Below are positions 1 through 9,065 of a DNA stretch of 40,808 bases, in pieces. The notes under the pieces were generated by a model. That model saw nothing but the letters and a program-made list of their open reading frames with translations. It did not search any database and had not been told where the DNA came from. Location of the stretch: positions 1-40,808 of the forward strand of contig CAIPII010000244.1 in the NCBI GenBank assembly GCA_903865035.1, read 5' to 3'. This DNA is from an uncultured Burkholderiales bacterium (GTDB lineage: Bacteria > Pseudomonadota > Gammaproteobacteria > Burkholderiales > Burkholderiaceae_C). Positions within the stretch are counted from its first letter, which is position 1, and each line of letters begins with the position of its first letter. The translations under genes were made by a program, and so were the position numbers.

Positions 1-1
1 C

Positions 2-46
2 CATTTTCAACAGGCAGGCTTGATCGCCTTTCACTTGAAGCACTAA
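2..46 (+). CDS. possible C-terminal tail of an upstream gene (partial)
   Basis: One forward frame is open from the window edge to a TAA that ends 12 bases before the dctQ start, encoding a tail that ends in HLKH. The spacing and strand would suit the last codons of a gene co-transcribed with the TRAP permeases. Fourteen codons are too few to identify a family, and an open frame this short can occur by chance. Confidence 0.25.
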   Translation, partial: HFQQAGLIAFHLKH

Positions 47-58
47 GGACAGATTTGC

Positions 59-598
59 ATGAACGCATTACTCAAGCTCTCCAAGTGGATTGACCACTTG
101 ACCCATCAGCTCTCACATTTGGCCACACTATGCGTGCTTTTAGCCGCGGGCGTTTCGGCCTTGAACGCCTTTGTGCGCTATGGCTTTGATTGGAGCTCCA
201 ACGCTTTTCTTGAAATTCAGTGGTACTTGTTTGCTGTGACCGTGATGCTTGGTGCGCCATGGGTTTTGAAGCTCAACGAGCACGTTCGAGTGGATTTGCT
301 CTACAGCAAATACAAAGGTGCCATGCCGGTTTGGATCGACTTGCTCGGTCTCTTGTTTTTCCTTCTCCCCGTGATGTCTTTCATCGGCTGGCTCAGCTGG
401 CCTCTCTTTTGGAACGCATGGAGCAGTGGCGAGATGTCTGCCAACGCAGGCGGACTGCTCAGGTGGCCTGTCATGCTGCTCTTGCCCCTTGGCTTTGGCT
501 TGGTGTGCCTTCAAGGACTGAGCGAGGTGATCAAGCGAGTGGCCCATTTGATGGGTCGCATTGAGCTTGATTTGCACTACGAAAAACCCATGCAATAA
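59..598 (+). CDS. dctQ: TRAP transporter small permease subunit (DctQ family)
   Basis: This 179-aa integral membrane protein has four hydrophobic segments, at about residues 15-35, 50-70, 90-115 and 130-155, which is the usual DctQ layout. It would form the small membrane subunit of a tripartite ATP-independent periplasmic transporter for an organic acid, in the inner membrane beside the large permease. The start is supported by AAGGAC 8 bases before the ATG. The large permease gene follows after 12 bases, so the two are co-transcribed. The matching binding protein lies just beyond on the opposite strand. The substrate cannot be read from this subunit. Confidence 0.9.
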   Translation: MNALLKLSKWIDHLTHQLSHLATLCVLLAAGVSALNAFVRYGFDWSSNAFLEIQWYLFAVTVMLGAPWVLKLNEHVRVDLLYSKYKGAMPVWIDLLGLLFFLLPVMSFIGWLSWPLFWNAWSSGEMSANAGGLLRWPVMLLLPLGFGLVCLQGLSEVIKRVAHLMGRIELDLHYEKPMQ

Positions 599-610
599 GA
601 AAGATACAAC

Positions 611-2161
611 ATGGAAATGCAAAACTTCGCCCCCATCATGTTTGGCCTTTTGGTCTTGGTGATGCTCATCGGTTTTCCAGTGGCATTCTCTTTGTCTGCT
701 TTGGGACTTGGATGTGGACTCTTTGCCATTCAAATGGGCTGGTTTCCTGCCAGCTTCATGGCCAATTTACCACTCAATGTCTTTGGCATCTTGAGCAACG
801 ACCTTCTCTTGGCCATTCCGTTTTTCACATTCATGGGCGCCGTGCTTGAAAAATGCGGCCTCGCTGAGGACATGCTCGACTCCATGGGACAACTCTTTGG
901 TCCAGTCAAAGGCGGCTTGGGTTACTCGGTCATCATCGTGGGCTTCATCTTGGGTGCCATCACGGGCACTGTAGCCGGTCAGGTCATCGCCATGGCCTTG
1001 ATCTCTTTGCCCGTCATGATCAGGTATGGCTACAACATGCGTTACGCAACGGGTGTACTCGCCGCCTCTGGCACCATCACACAATTGGTGCCTCCATCAT
1101 TGGTCTTGATCGTCATGGCCGATCAATTGGGACGCTCAGTGGGTGACATGTACAAAGGCGCGTGGGGACCAGCCATTTTGCAAGTCACACTCTTTGCCCT
1201 CTACACCTTTGGACTGGGAATCCTAAAGCCCGATCACGTCCCAGGTGTGCCCAAAGAGGCACGCACCCTAAAAGGCTGGTCTTTGTGGTTCAAGTGCCTC
1301 AAAGGCATCATCCCCTCAGCGCTTTTGATCTTTGCGGTACTGGGCTCCATGGGCGGACTGCCTGGGATGAACACTGCCATCGCCACCCCAACCGAAGCCG
1401 GTGCAATGGGTTGCATGGGCGCCTTGCTCTTGGCAGCCATTCACTCAAGGCTCACCAAAGCGTTGGTCTGGGAGGCCATGTACAGCACCATGCGCTTGAC
1501 AGCCATGGTGGTCTTCATCTTGATTGGCTCCAGAGTCTTCTCCATGGTCTTCCAAGGCGTTGACGGCGCCAAGTGGGTCGAGAGCATGCTCACTGGATTG
1601 CCAGGTGGACAGGTGGGCTTTTTGCTCGTGGTCAATGCCTTCATCTTCTTTTTGGCCTTCTTCTTGGATTTCTTTGAGATTGCCTTCATCATCCTTCCCC
1701 TCTTGGGTCCAGTGGCCAACAAACTGGGCATTGACTTGGTGTGGTTTGGGGTGCTCTTGTGCGTGAACATGCAAACCAGCTTCATGCATCCCCCGTTTGG
1801 CTTTGCCTTGTTTTACCTGCGTGGCATTGCTGACACGCTCTTCAAAGAAGGTCGCATCTCCAAACCCATTGCCTCGTCTGACATTTACTTGGGCGCCATC
1901 CCTTGGATCATCATGCAACTCATCTTGGTGGTGGTGGTGATTTTTGTCCCGCAAAGCGTCACCCTCTTCATCGACAAAGAGGAGAAAATCGACCTGGACA
2001 AAGTGGTGATTGAAATGCCCATGGACACGCCCTTGAGCGCTTCACCCGACGAACAAAACCCCCTCACGAGCGAACCATCACCCGAGAGCAACAGCGCTCA
2101 AAAAACACCTGAGGACGATGAACAAAAGCGAATGGAAGAGCTCTTCAAAGTGAAGAAGTGA
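611..2161 (+). CDS. dctM: TRAP transporter large permease subunit (DctM family)
   Basis: This is the large channel subunit of the TRAP transporter, 516 aa and highly hydrophobic, with Gly-rich segments such as GAITGTVAGQVIAMALISLP typical of DctM. It drives ion-coupled uptake of the ligand delivered by the periplasmic binding protein. It is longer than the common form of about 430 aa, in the range I associate with the mannitol/chloroaromatic-type or TakP-linked permeases. After the last membrane helix, near residue 455, it carries a tail of about 60 residues that is charged and rich in Pro and Ser. Two in-frame ATGs lie near the start (611 and 617); I chose the first. It is the second gene of the dctQM pair. 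Confidence 0.9.
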   Translation: MEMQNFAPIMFGLLVLVMLIGFPVAFSLSALGLGCGLFAIQMGWFPASFMANLPLNVFGILSNDLLLAIPFFTFMGAVLEKCGLAEDMLDSMGQLFGPVKGGLGYSVIIVGFILGAITGTVAGQVIAMALISLPVMIRYGYNMRYATGVLAASGTITQLVPPSLVLIVMADQLGRSVGDMYKGAWGPAILQVTLFALYTFGLGILKPDHVPGVPKEARTLKGWSLWFKCLKGIIPSALLIFAVLGSMGGLPGMNTAIATPTEAGAMGCMGALLLAAIHSRLTKALVWEAMYSTMRLTAMVVFILIGSRVFSMVFQGVDGAKWVESMLTGLPGGQVGFLLVVNAFIFFLAFFLDFFEIAFIILPLLGPVANKLGIDLVWFGVLLCVNMQTSFMHPPFGFALFYLRGIADTLFKEGRISKPIASSDIYLGAIPWIIMQLILVVVVIFVPQSVTLFIDKEEKIDLDKVVIEMPMDTPLSASPDEQNPLTSEPSPESNSAQKTPEDDEQKRMEELFKVKK

Positions 2162-2209
2162 AAAAAAATCCCTGAACAAGAAGACTCTAAGTCCTCTCAC
2201 TCAGGGATT
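2161..2209 (-). terminator. intrinsic terminator of dctP, minus strand
   Basis: The arms AATCCCTGA and TCAGGGATT pair perfectly over 9 bp, and an inner imperfect helix extends the hairpin. Read on the minus strand, the hairpin is followed by a run of eight T. It therefore ends the dctP transcript about 75 bases after its stop codon. On the plus strand it lies directly after the dctM stop but lacks a T run, so it is a weak terminator in that direction. Confidence 0.8.
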
Positions 2210-2283
2210 GATCACCTCATCACCTCCCCCCACTTGACCCAATCCCATTCAGAGGCATCGGATCAAAGCAAGGGGCTTGAAGA

Positions 2284-3366
2284 TTACATTTTTTGCGCTT
2301 GCATGAAACGGTCAAACTCGGCTTCGGTGAAGCGGAACCACAAGTCTTGCTCGGCTCTGAATTTGAGCCACTCTGTGTAGACTTTCTTCCAGTTTTCATT
2401 TTTGGAAGCAATCTCTTCGTACAGACCCATGGCTTCTTTGTAAGCGCCATTCATCACGTCTTTGGGGAAAGCTTTGAGCTTGGTACCTGTGCCCACCAAT
2501 TGCTTTAGCGCACCAGGATTGTGGGTGTCGTAGCGAGCTTGAATGTTCACGTGAGCCACGGTTGAGGCTGCTTCTAAGATGGCCTTGTGGTCTGCACTCA
2601 ATGCATCGTATGCTTTGTTGTTGACAAACAAATCCAACTGAGGACCACCCTCCCACCAACCTGGGTAGTAATAAAAGGGAGCCACTTTGTTGAAATTGAG
2701 TTTCAAATCATCATAGGGTCCAATCCACTCGGCCGCATCGATGGTGCCTTTCTCGAGTGCAGGATAAATGTCACCACCAGGCAAGCTTTGTGGCACCACG
2801 CCCAATTTTTCCATGACCTTTCCACCAAGGCCACCCCCAATGCGCATCTTCAAACCTTTGAGATCGGCCAAGGTCTTGATTTCTTTTCTGAACCAACCCG
2901 CCATCTGTGCGCCCGTGTTACCCATTGTGAAATTCACAATGTTGTACTTGGCGTAGAACTCTCTCATGAGCTTCATGCCAGGACCATCAAACATCCATGC
3001 GGTTTGCTGCCTTGAGTTCAATCCAAACGGAATGCCACAACCCAATGCAAAGGTTTCATCCTTGCCCGTGAAGTAATAAGCCGCTGTGTGGCAGCATTCC
3101 ACAGAGCCTTGCTGCACACCATCGACCACGCCAAAAGCGGGCATCAACTCACCAGCGCCGTGCACTGAGATCTCAAACTTGCCACCCGACATCTCTTTGA
3201 CGGTTTTGGCAAAAAGCTCCGAACCCCCAAACAAGGTGTCCAAAGATTTGGGGAAACTGGAAGCCAGTCTCCAACGCACCTGAGCTTGGGCGTGAACGCT
3301 TGGCGCCACTGCTGCGGCCAAAATGCCAGCCAATCCTGCATTTTTAATAACTAAACGACGATCCAT
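2284..3366 (-). CDS. dctP: TRAP transporter periplasmic solute-binding protein (DctP/TakP-like)
   Basis: This 360-aa protein starts with a twin-arginine type signal (DRRLVIK, then a hydrophobic stretch and a cleavage site near VHA-QA), so it is probably exported folded by Tat. The mature part resembles the TakP/DctP binding proteins of TRAP systems that take up 2-oxo acids or related carboxylates; MRIGGGLGGKVMEKLG and DAAEWIGPYDDLKL are typical regions. It would capture the ligand in the periplasm and hand it to DctQM. AAGGAG lies upstream of the ATG. It is convergent with dctQM, so binding protein and permeases are in separate transcription units. The ligand is inferred only from family resemblance. 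Confidence 0.88.
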   Translation of the reverse strand: MDRRLVIKNAGLAGILAAAVAPSVHAQAQVRWRLASSFPKSLDTLFGGSELFAKTVKEMSGGKFEISVHGAGELMPAFGVVDGVQQGSVECCHTAAYYFTGKDETFALGCGIPFGLNSRQQTAWMFDGPGMKLMREFYAKYNIVNFTMGNTGAQMAGWFRKEIKTLADLKGLKMRIGGGLGGKVMEKLGVVPQSLPGGDIYPALEKGTIDAAEWIGPYDDLKLNFNKVAPFYYYPGWWEGGPQLDLFVNNKAYDALSADHKAILEAASTVAHVNIQARYDTHNPGALKQLVGTGTKLKAFPKDVMNGAYKEAMGLYEEIASKNENWKKVYTEWLKFRAEQDLWFRFTEAEFDRFMQAQKM

Positions 3367-3496
3367 GACTTCTTCTCCTTTTGATTAAATCAATTCTCAA
3401 CCGTGCACACCTTCGAGAGTGCTCATCAACTTTAATTTTATAACCCCTCACAACACCCCATGACCGCGGGTTTACCCACGCCGCGCTCACCATGTT

Positions 3497-5359
3497 CTAA
3501 GGCTTGGGCAAAAGCGCTCCAAAACGAGCTTCAATGCTGGCTTGAATGCCTTGAGCATCAAGGCCTTCGTGGGACAACAACTTGGCGGGGTCACCATGGT
3601 CGGTGAACACATCTTTGATGCCCAAATTGAGCACCGGCAAATGAAGCCCCGCAGCTTGAAGTGCCAACAACACAGCCGAGCCAGCTCCACCCAAGATTTG
3701 CCCCTCCTCCAGCGTCACCAATGCCTCATGGGTCTGAGCCACATGGATCAGCATCTCTGTATCAAGCGGCTTGGCCCAGCGCATGTTGATGACCGTCAAA
3801 TCCAATGCCTCTGCCACCTTCAAGGCTGGATAGAGCAAGCTGCCAAAACACAGCACCGCAATTCGGCGCCCAACTCGCCTCTCTTGCGCCTTTGCATAAG
3901 GCAAGGGCGTGAGGTCCTTGGTAACAGGAACCCCCACACCCGCCCCACGCGTGTATCTCACCGCAACAGGGTGGTCTTGCTCATGGGCGGTGCACAAAAG
4001 TTGACGCAATTCTTGTTCATCCGCTGGAGTGGCCACACTCACATTGGGCACACAAGACAAAAACGCAATGTCAAACACACCCGCATGTGTTGGGCCATCT
4101 GCACCCACAATCCCAGCTCTATCCAAGGCCAAGACCATGGGTAATTTTTGCAGTGCCGCGTCGTGTATCAACTGATCATAGGCGCGCTGCAAAAAGGTGG
4201 AATAAATCGCCACCACTGGCTTCATGCCTTCACACGCCAAACCCGCGGCAAAGGTGAGCGCATGTTGCTCAGCAATGCCGACATCAAAGTACCTCTCAGG
4301 GAAACGCTTCTCAAACTCCACCAACCCAGAGCCCTCACGCATGGCTGGAGTGATGCCCACCAAACGCGCATCCGCATGGGCCATGTCACAAAGCCACTCG
4401 CCAAACACTTGGGTGAAGGTTTTGGGCTGAGGATGCTGGGGAGGCACCAAGCCCTTGGCAGGATCGAATTTTCCAGGACCATGATACGCAATGGGGTCGG
4501 CCTCAGCCAACCCATAGCCTTGTCCCTTTTTCGTGACCACGTGCAAGAACTGAGGCCCCTCCAAGCGCCTGATGTTCTCAAGCGTTGGCACCAAAGAGTC
4601 CAGATCATGTCCATCGATGGGCCCAATGTAGTTGAAGCCAAACTCCTCAAACAAAGTGGCTGGAACAATCATGCCTTTGGCATGCTCCTCAATGCGCTTG
4701 GCCAACTCAAACAAGGGGGGTGCACCTTTGAGGACTTGCTTGCCCACTTCCTTTGCAGCGGAATAAAAGCGCCCGCTCATCAGTTGCGCCAAGTAGCGAT
4801 TGAGTGCGCCAACAGGGGGGCTGATGGACATGTCGTTGTCGTTCAAAATCACCAACAAATTGACTTTGGAGACACCCGCATTGTTCAAGGCCTCAAAGGC
4901 CATACCGGCCGTCATCGCACCGTCTCCAATGATCGCCACCGCACGGCGATCCTCTCCCTTGATGCGAGCCGCCTCAGCCATGCCCAAAGCGGCCGAGATG
5001 CTGGTCGAAGAGTGCGCTGTGCCAAAGGCGTCAAATTCGCTTTCATCGCGCTTGGGAAAACCACTCAATCCACCCAACTGCCTGAGCGTGGACATGCGGT
5101 TTTTGCGACCCGTCAAGATCTTGTGAGAATAGGTCTGGTGCCCCACATCCCAGACCAATCGGTCCTGTGGGGTGTCAAAAACGTAGTGAAGGGCCAGCGA
5201 GAGCTCAACCGTTCCCAAATTCGAGCTCAAATGCCCGCCTGTCTTGGCCACACTCTCGAGCAAAAAAGTCCTCAATTGCGAGGCCAAAGGTTTGAGTTGT
5301 GCGCGACTCAGTCGCCTCACATCCTCCGGTCCATTGATCGCACCCAGTAAATCTTCCAT
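3497..5359 (-). CDS. dxs: 1-deoxy-D-xylulose-5-phosphate synthase
   Basis: Dxs condenses pyruvate and glyceraldehyde 3-phosphate into DXP, the first step of the non-mevalonate isoprenoid pathway, using thiamine diphosphate. The protein has the expected 620 aa. Visible motifs are [14 protein letters not shown] near the N-terminus, the TPP motif GDGAMTAG followed by NDNDMSI, and [15 protein letters not shown] in the pyrimidine-binding domain. The ORF track starts 22 codons earlier, but that extension overlaps ispA and is not family-like. The ATG at 5359 has a GAG ribosome site and begins one base after the ispA stop. It is the third gene of xseB-ispA-dxs. Confidence 0.96.
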   Translation of the reverse strand: MEDLLGAINGPEDVRRLSRAQLKPLASQLRTFLLESVAKTGGHLSSNLGTVELSLALHYVFDTPQDRLVWDVGHQTYSHKILTGRKNRMSTLRQLGGLSGFPKRDESEFDAFGTAHSSTSISAALGMAEAARIKGEDRRAVAIIGDGAMTAGMAFEALNNAGVSKVNLLVILNDNDMSISPPVGALNRYLAQLMSGRFYSAAKEVGKQVLKGAPPLFELAKRIEEHAKGMIVPATLFEEFGFNYIGPIDGHDLDSLVPTLENIRRLEGPQFLHVVTKKGQGYGLAEADPIAYHGPGKFDPAKGLVPPQHPQPKTFTQVFGEWLCDMAHADARLVGITPAMREGSGLVEFEKRFPERYFDVGIAEQHALTFAAGLACEGMKPVVAIYSTFLQRAYDQLIHDAALQKLPMVLALDRAGIVGADGPTHAGVFDIAFLSCVPNVSVATPADEQELRQLLCTAHEQDHPVAVRYTRGAGVGVPVTKDLTPLPYAKAQERRVGRRIAVLCFGSLLYPALKVAEALDLTVINMRWAKPLDTEMLIHVAQTHEALVTLEEGQILGGAGSAVLLALQAAGLHLPVLNLGIKDVFTDHGDPAKLLSHEGLDAQGIQASIEARFGALLPKP

Positions 5360-5360
5360 C

Positions 5361-6299
5361 TCAACTCTTTCTGTGAACCACAAGTGCAGCCAATGCACCC
5401 AAGGCCTGCGTTTGCTTGAGCCCACTTTGACTCAATTGATCCAGTGCCTCGTCGTACAAGCCCATAGCGTAATCCCTTGCGCCCTCTAACCCTAAGAGAG
5501 CCACGAAATTGGGCTTGTCATTCAAGGCATCCTTGCCTGGCGTTTTACCCAAAGTCTTTGCATCCGAGACCACATCCAAAACGTCATCGATGACTTGAAA
5601 GGCAAGCCCCAATTTTTCCGCGAAGGTGGTTAAAAATTGCGCGCATGACTGCCAACGGCTGTCCTCTAAATGAGAGCAAGCCGCCCCCATGAGCACACTG
5701 GCTCTGAGCAAAGCACCGGTTTTCTTGGCGTGCATGAGCTCCAACTGTGCTTGAGTCAGACGCAGGCCAACACTGGAGAGATCAATGGCTTGCCCGCCGC
5801 ACATGCCTTGCAAGCCAGCAGCTCGACTCAAAATGCGGCATAGCCTGGCTTGAATGGCCTCACTCACCTCTTGCGGCTCAGGAGTGATCACCTCAAAAGC
5901 CAAAGTTTGAAGCGCGTCACCACACAAAAGCGCCATCGATTCCCCAAACTTCACATGCACGGTGGGCAATCCACGGCGCAAAACATCGTTGTCCATGCAC
6001 GGCATGTCATCGTGAACCAAAGAATACGCATGCACCATCTCAAGTGCACAAGCCGCGCGCAACGCGGCTTGCTCCAAATCCGCCCTGGGCTTTGCACCAT
6101 CGAACTCTCGCATGGCCTCGCGTGCAGCCAAGCACAGCAAAGGGCGCAAACGCTTACCCCCACCCAAGAGCGCATGGCTCATGCTCTCATACAAGGCTTG
6201 GGGCTCAAAGGGTTTGAGCCACTGCTGCATGGCCAAATCAACTCTCTTGAGCTCGTGCTCGCTCCAGCCACTCCAATCGAAAGACTGAAGCTCGCTCAT
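5361..6299 (-). CDS. ispA: (2E,6E)-farnesyl diphosphate synthase
   Basis: This 312-aa polyprenyl synthase joins IPP units to make farnesyl diphosphate, the precursor of quinone side chains, undecaprenyl carrier and haem O. The first aspartate-rich motif is DDMPCMD, around residue 98, and the second is DDVLD, around residue 240; both bind the Mg-diphosphate. The GGGKRLRP substrate-binding motif is present near residue 50. Its ATG overlaps the xseB stop by four bases (ATGA), and dxs follows almost immediately, so the three are translated as a coupled operon. Confidence 0.95.
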   Translation of the reverse strand: MSELQSFDWSGWSEHELKRVDLAMQQWLKPFEPQALYESMSHALLGGGKRLRPLLCLAAREAMREFDGAKPRADLEQAALRAACALEMVHAYSLVHDDMPCMDNDVLRRGLPTVHVKFGESMALLCGDALQTLAFEVITPEPQEVSEAIQARLCRILSRAAGLQGMCGGQAIDLSSVGLRLTQAQLELMHAKKTGALLRASVLMGAACSHLEDSRWQSCAQFLTTFAEKLGLAFQVIDDVLDVVSDAKTLGKTPGKDALNDKPNFVALLGLEGARDYAMGLYDEALDQLSQSGLKQTQALGALAALVVHRKS

Positions 6300-6547
6300 T
6301 CAACAACCCCAGTCAAAGGCTTCAATTGGCCTTCGTCCAAACGCTTGATTTGATCCTCCAAGCCAGAGAGCTTTTCTCGGCAAAACGTTAAAAGTTGTGA
6401 GCCACGCTCATAAGCCACCAGCAACTCATCCAGTGGCAATTGAGCCGCTTCCATTTGACGCACCAAGTCCTCAAGCTCCTTGACGGCCAACTCATAGGTC
6501 TCGGGCAAGGGATGATCCTTGGAGGGGTTACTTTTAGGTTTAGACAT
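6296..6547 (-). CDS. xseB: exodeoxyribonuclease VII small subunit
   Basis: This 83-aa protein matches XseB, the small subunit that binds XseA in exonuclease VII and helps degrade single-stranded DNA. The core YELAVKELEDLVRQMEAAQLPLDELL is characteristic, as is the helical C-terminal half with YERG. I place the start at the ATG giving MSKPKSN, because the longer ORF begins at a TTG with an unrelated 14-residue extension. No strong ribosome site is visible at either. It is the first gene of the xseB-ispA-dxs operon; xseA is not in this window. Confidence 0.9.
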   Translation of the reverse strand: MSKPKSNPSKDHPLPETYELAVKELEDLVRQMEAAQLPLDELLVAYERGSQLLTFCREKLSGLEDQIKRLDEGQLKPLTGVVE

Positions 6548-6971
6548 AAATATTTGCAAAGGAAAAGTCCCACAAAGCTGCTCCATCAAAACACTGAGGA
6601 CGCTTACAAAAACCAGCCCAAAGGACTCGTCAACGCTTGGGGTACAAGTGCCGATGTTAAATCATCCTGCACCACCAAGGGGATTGGCGCACTGCAAAAG
6701 CACATTGAGCTTGATTTTTTGTCACTGACTCCAAGCCCCACACGCATTCAAAGGGATGAAAGCATGCAAAAAAACGACACCCAAAGCCCATGAAACAACG
6801 CCCTCTTGGGTGGGCATCTCGCCTTCGGTCCACAAAACACGGGGCTTGGCAATGGTTAAAGCTGGCAAACACGCCCTAAAACGCGAATCTAAATATATAA
6901 TGCAAGGTTCCCCCGGAATAATCCCGGTTTTTTCAGTATCTCCCTGTGGGGAGTCTTTAGGTCAGGTCCCT
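6548..6971. other. 424-bp divergent intergenic region, no gene recognised
   Basis: This stretch separates xseB (-) from the Rieske gene (+). No reading frame here looks like a real protein. It holds a perfect 7-bp inverted repeat, CACCCAA/TTGGGTG (6778-6784 and 6806-6812), a TATAAT box at 6896-6901, and two short GC-rich hairpins close to the Rieske start. It is long for this tightly packed region, so an undetected small RNA is possible but unproven. Confidence 0.5.
6896..6956 (+). promoter_or_regulatory. putative promoter and hairpin leader of the Rieske gene
   Basis: A perfect TATAAT lies at 6896-6901, 70 bases before the ATG, but no good -35 box is visible. Downstream is CCGG-AATAATC-CCGG followed by six T (6913-6933), then CTCCC-TGTG-GGGAG (6940-6952). 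The first hairpin resembles a short intrinsic terminator and the second lies close to the ribosome-binding region. This could be an attenuating leader or simply GC-rich spacer; the stems are only 4 and 5 bp. Confidence 0.35.
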
Positions 6972-8090
6972 ATGTCTGATTTAAGTCTTCAACTGCAGCA
7001 GGCGCACAGCCAACTTCCAGTCGAGAGTTATTTTGATCAAGCGCTCTTTGAGCGTGAGATGGATTTGCTTTTCTCAAAAGGCCCACGCTACGTGGGTCAT
7101 GAGTTAAGTGTTCCCGAAATCGGAGATTACCAAACCCTCAATCACGAGGGTGAGGGACGAGTACTGGTTCGAACCCCTAAGGGCATTGAACTGCTCTCCA
7201 ATGTCTGCAGACATCGACAAGCCATCATCCTCAAAGACCGCGGCAACTTGAATGCCCAAAGTCTCAATTCTGGTGGCAACATTGTCTGCCCCATCCACCG
7301 CTGGACTTACTCTGACCAAGGCACCCTCATTGGGGCACCCCACTTTGCGCACGATCCGTGCTTGAACTTGGCTCAATATCCCTTGCAAAATTGGAATGGA
7401 CTGCTCTTTGAATCGAGCGGCAGAGATGTCAACTTGGACCTCGCAGCCATGGGCCCTAGGGGTCAACTCGATTTCGCTGGCTACCAACTGGCCAAGGTCG
7501 AAATGCACGAATGCAACTACAACTGGAAAACCTTTGTAGAAGTCTATCTAGAGGACTATCACGTGGGTCCCTTTCATCCTGGACTTGGACAGTTTGTTGC
7601 ATGCGATGATTTGAAGTGGGAGTTCAAGCCCGAGTTCTCGGTGCAAACGGTTGGAGTGGCGCACAAGCTGAGCAAGTCCGGTAGCGCTGTCTACGATCGC
7701 TGGCAAAAAGCCCTCATGAACTTCTCCAAAGGCCAAGCCCCCTCTCAAGGCGCCATTTGGCTCACCTACTACCCCCACATCATGGTGGAGTGGTATCCCC
7801 ATGTGCTCACCGTATCGACCTTGTGGCCCATGGGTCCTCGCAAGACCCTCAACAAAATCGAATTCTTCTACCCTGAGGAAATCGTGGCTTTTGAGCCTGA
7901 ATTCATTGCCGCTCAGCAAGCCGCATACATGGAAACATGCGCCGAAGATGATGAGATCGCAGAGAGAATGGACGCTGGCCGCTTGGCGCTCATGAATCGT
8001 GGACAAAACGAGGTTGGTCCCTACCAAAGCCCCATGGAAGACGGCATGCAGCACTTTCATGAGTGGTACCGCGAAAAGCTCAAGTACTGA
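6972..8090 (+). CDS. Rieske [2Fe-2S] aromatic ring-hydroxylating oxygenase, alpha-subunit type
   Basis: This 372-aa protein has a Rieske cluster motif (CRHR near residue 80 and CPIHRW about 30 residues later). The catalytic domain has the mononuclear iron motif EDYHVGPFH (H-x4-H). It should therefore hydroxylate an organic substrate with O2 and electrons from a separate reductase. No beta subunit, ferredoxin or reductase is adjacent, so the partner must be encoded elsewhere. The start MSDLSL fits the family; the longer ORF adds 72 residues without resemblance. A sulfurtransferase follows after 24 bases on the same strand. The substrate is unknown; choline/carnitine-type and aromatic-ring oxygenases share these motifs. 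Confidence 0.85.
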   Translation: MSDLSLQLQQAHSQLPVESYFDQALFEREMDLLFSKGPRYVGHELSVPEIGDYQTLNHEGEGRVLVRTPKGIELLSNVCRHRQAIILKDRGNLNAQSLNSGGNIVCPIHRWTYSDQGTLIGAPHFAHDPCLNLAQYPLQNWNGLLFESSGRDVNLDLAAMGPRGQLDFAGYQLAKVEMHECNYNWKTFVEVYLEDYHVGPFHPGLGQFVACDDLKWEFKPEFSVQTVGVAHKLSKSGSAVYDRWQKALMNFSKGQAPSQGAIWLTYYPHIMVEWYPHVLTVSTLWPMGPRKTLNKIEFFYPEEIVAFEPEFIAAQQAAYMETCAEDDEIAERMDAGRLALMNRGQNEVGPYQSPMEDGMQHFHEWYREKLKY

Positions 8091-8114
8091 GTCGCCCCCA
8101 CACATCGACTTGCA

Positions 8115-9011
8115 ATGAACCACGCCCCTTTTGACACCCTCATCGGAGCTGCTCAACTGGCTGCATTGATGAGCGAGTCAGCTGCTTTGCAAGCACAGCC
8201 CAAACACCTGGTGATCTTTGACGTGAGTCACGATCTGGCGAACCCCTCTTGGGGTCTTCAACAGTATGAGAGCGCTCACATTCCTGGCGCCTTTTACGCC
8301 GATCTATCCTTGCACCTGAGCGCACATGCCACAACACCGCACTTGAATGCGGGCAGACATCCTTTGCCCACTCGAGAGGTGTTCGCTCAATGGTTGAGTC
8401 TCTTTGACATTGGCCCAGACACCCAAGTCGTGGTTTACGACCGAAACAACATGAATTTTTGCGGCCGCCTTTGGTGGATGCTCAAATGGTGTGGCCACTC
8501 ACACGTGGCCATCTTGGATGGCTCCTTCAATGCATGGACACAGTCTCAACACAAGGTCGAGAGTGGTCACAATGAGCCCCCCAAACACGCCTCAAGCGCC
8601 TTCAAATTGCGCACTGCCCTCTTGGACTGGGTCTCAACCCAAGAAGTGCAAATGCAGCTTGGAGGCGAGCAAACGCTCATCGATGCAAGAGCACCTCAAC
8701 GCTTTCGCGGGGAGCTCGAACCCTTGGACCCCCAAGCGGGACACATTCCCGGCGCCTTGAACAGACCCTTCGCACTGAATTTGAACGAGCAAGGATTTTT
8801 CAAATCCGCCGAGACCTTGAGGCAAGAGTTCTTGACGCTTTTGCAGGGACGGGACCCCTCAAGCGTGATCCACCACTGTGGAAGCGGTGTGAGCGCAGTG
8901 CCCAATATTTTGGCTTTCTCCTTGGCTGGGCTTGGAGAGTCCAAACTCTATGCTGGTAGCTTCAGCGAATGGAGCCGAACACCAGGCCTACCCGTTGAAC
9001 AAGGCGGTTGA
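8115..9011 (+). CDS. sseA: two-domain sulfurtransferase (3-mercaptopyruvate sulfurtransferase/rhodanese)
   Basis: This 298-aa protein has tandem rhodanese domains, roughly residues 15-150 and 175-295. The second carries the active loop CGSGVSA, close to the CGSGVTA typical of SseA-type mercaptopyruvate sulfurtransferases, with the catalytic Cys near residue 256. Other rhodanese marks are HIPGAFYADL in the first domain and HIPGALNRPF in the second. It would transfer sulfane sulfur to a thiol acceptor or cyanide in the cytoplasm. It is probably co-transcribed with the Rieske oxygenase upstream. MST versus thiosulfate specificity is not certain from the loop alone. Confidence 0.85.
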   Translation: MNHAPFDTLIGAAQLAALMSESAALQAQPKHLVIFDVSHDLANPSWGLQQYESAHIPGAFYADLSLHLSAHATTPHLNAGRHPLPTREVFAQWLSLFDIGPDTQVVVYDRNNMNFCGRLWWMLKWCGHSHVAILDGSFNAWTQSQHKVESGHNEPPKHASSAFKLRTALLDWVSTQEVQMQLGGEQTLIDARAPQRFRGELEPLDPQAGHIPGALNRPFALNLNEQGFFKSAETLRQEFLTLLQGRDPSSVIHHCGSGVSAVPNILAFSLAGLGESKLYAGSFSEWSRTPGLPVEQGG

Positions 9012-9065
9012 ATCAAGCTTTGGGGAGATGTTGCACTCAAGTTCAACTCTTGACATGGAGCGCAC

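Noticed and set aside
3542-5350. Long plus-strand ORFs (200 and 400 aa) opposite dxs
   Set aside because: They are antisense to a full-length, motif-complete dxs, and their sequences are rich in His, Arg and Gln without any recognisable domain. They are shadows.
6908-6971. SRP RNA-like GTCAGGTCC near the Rieske start
   Set aside because: Only a short coincidental match; the conserved GGAAGCAGCC loop of 4.5S RNA is absent.
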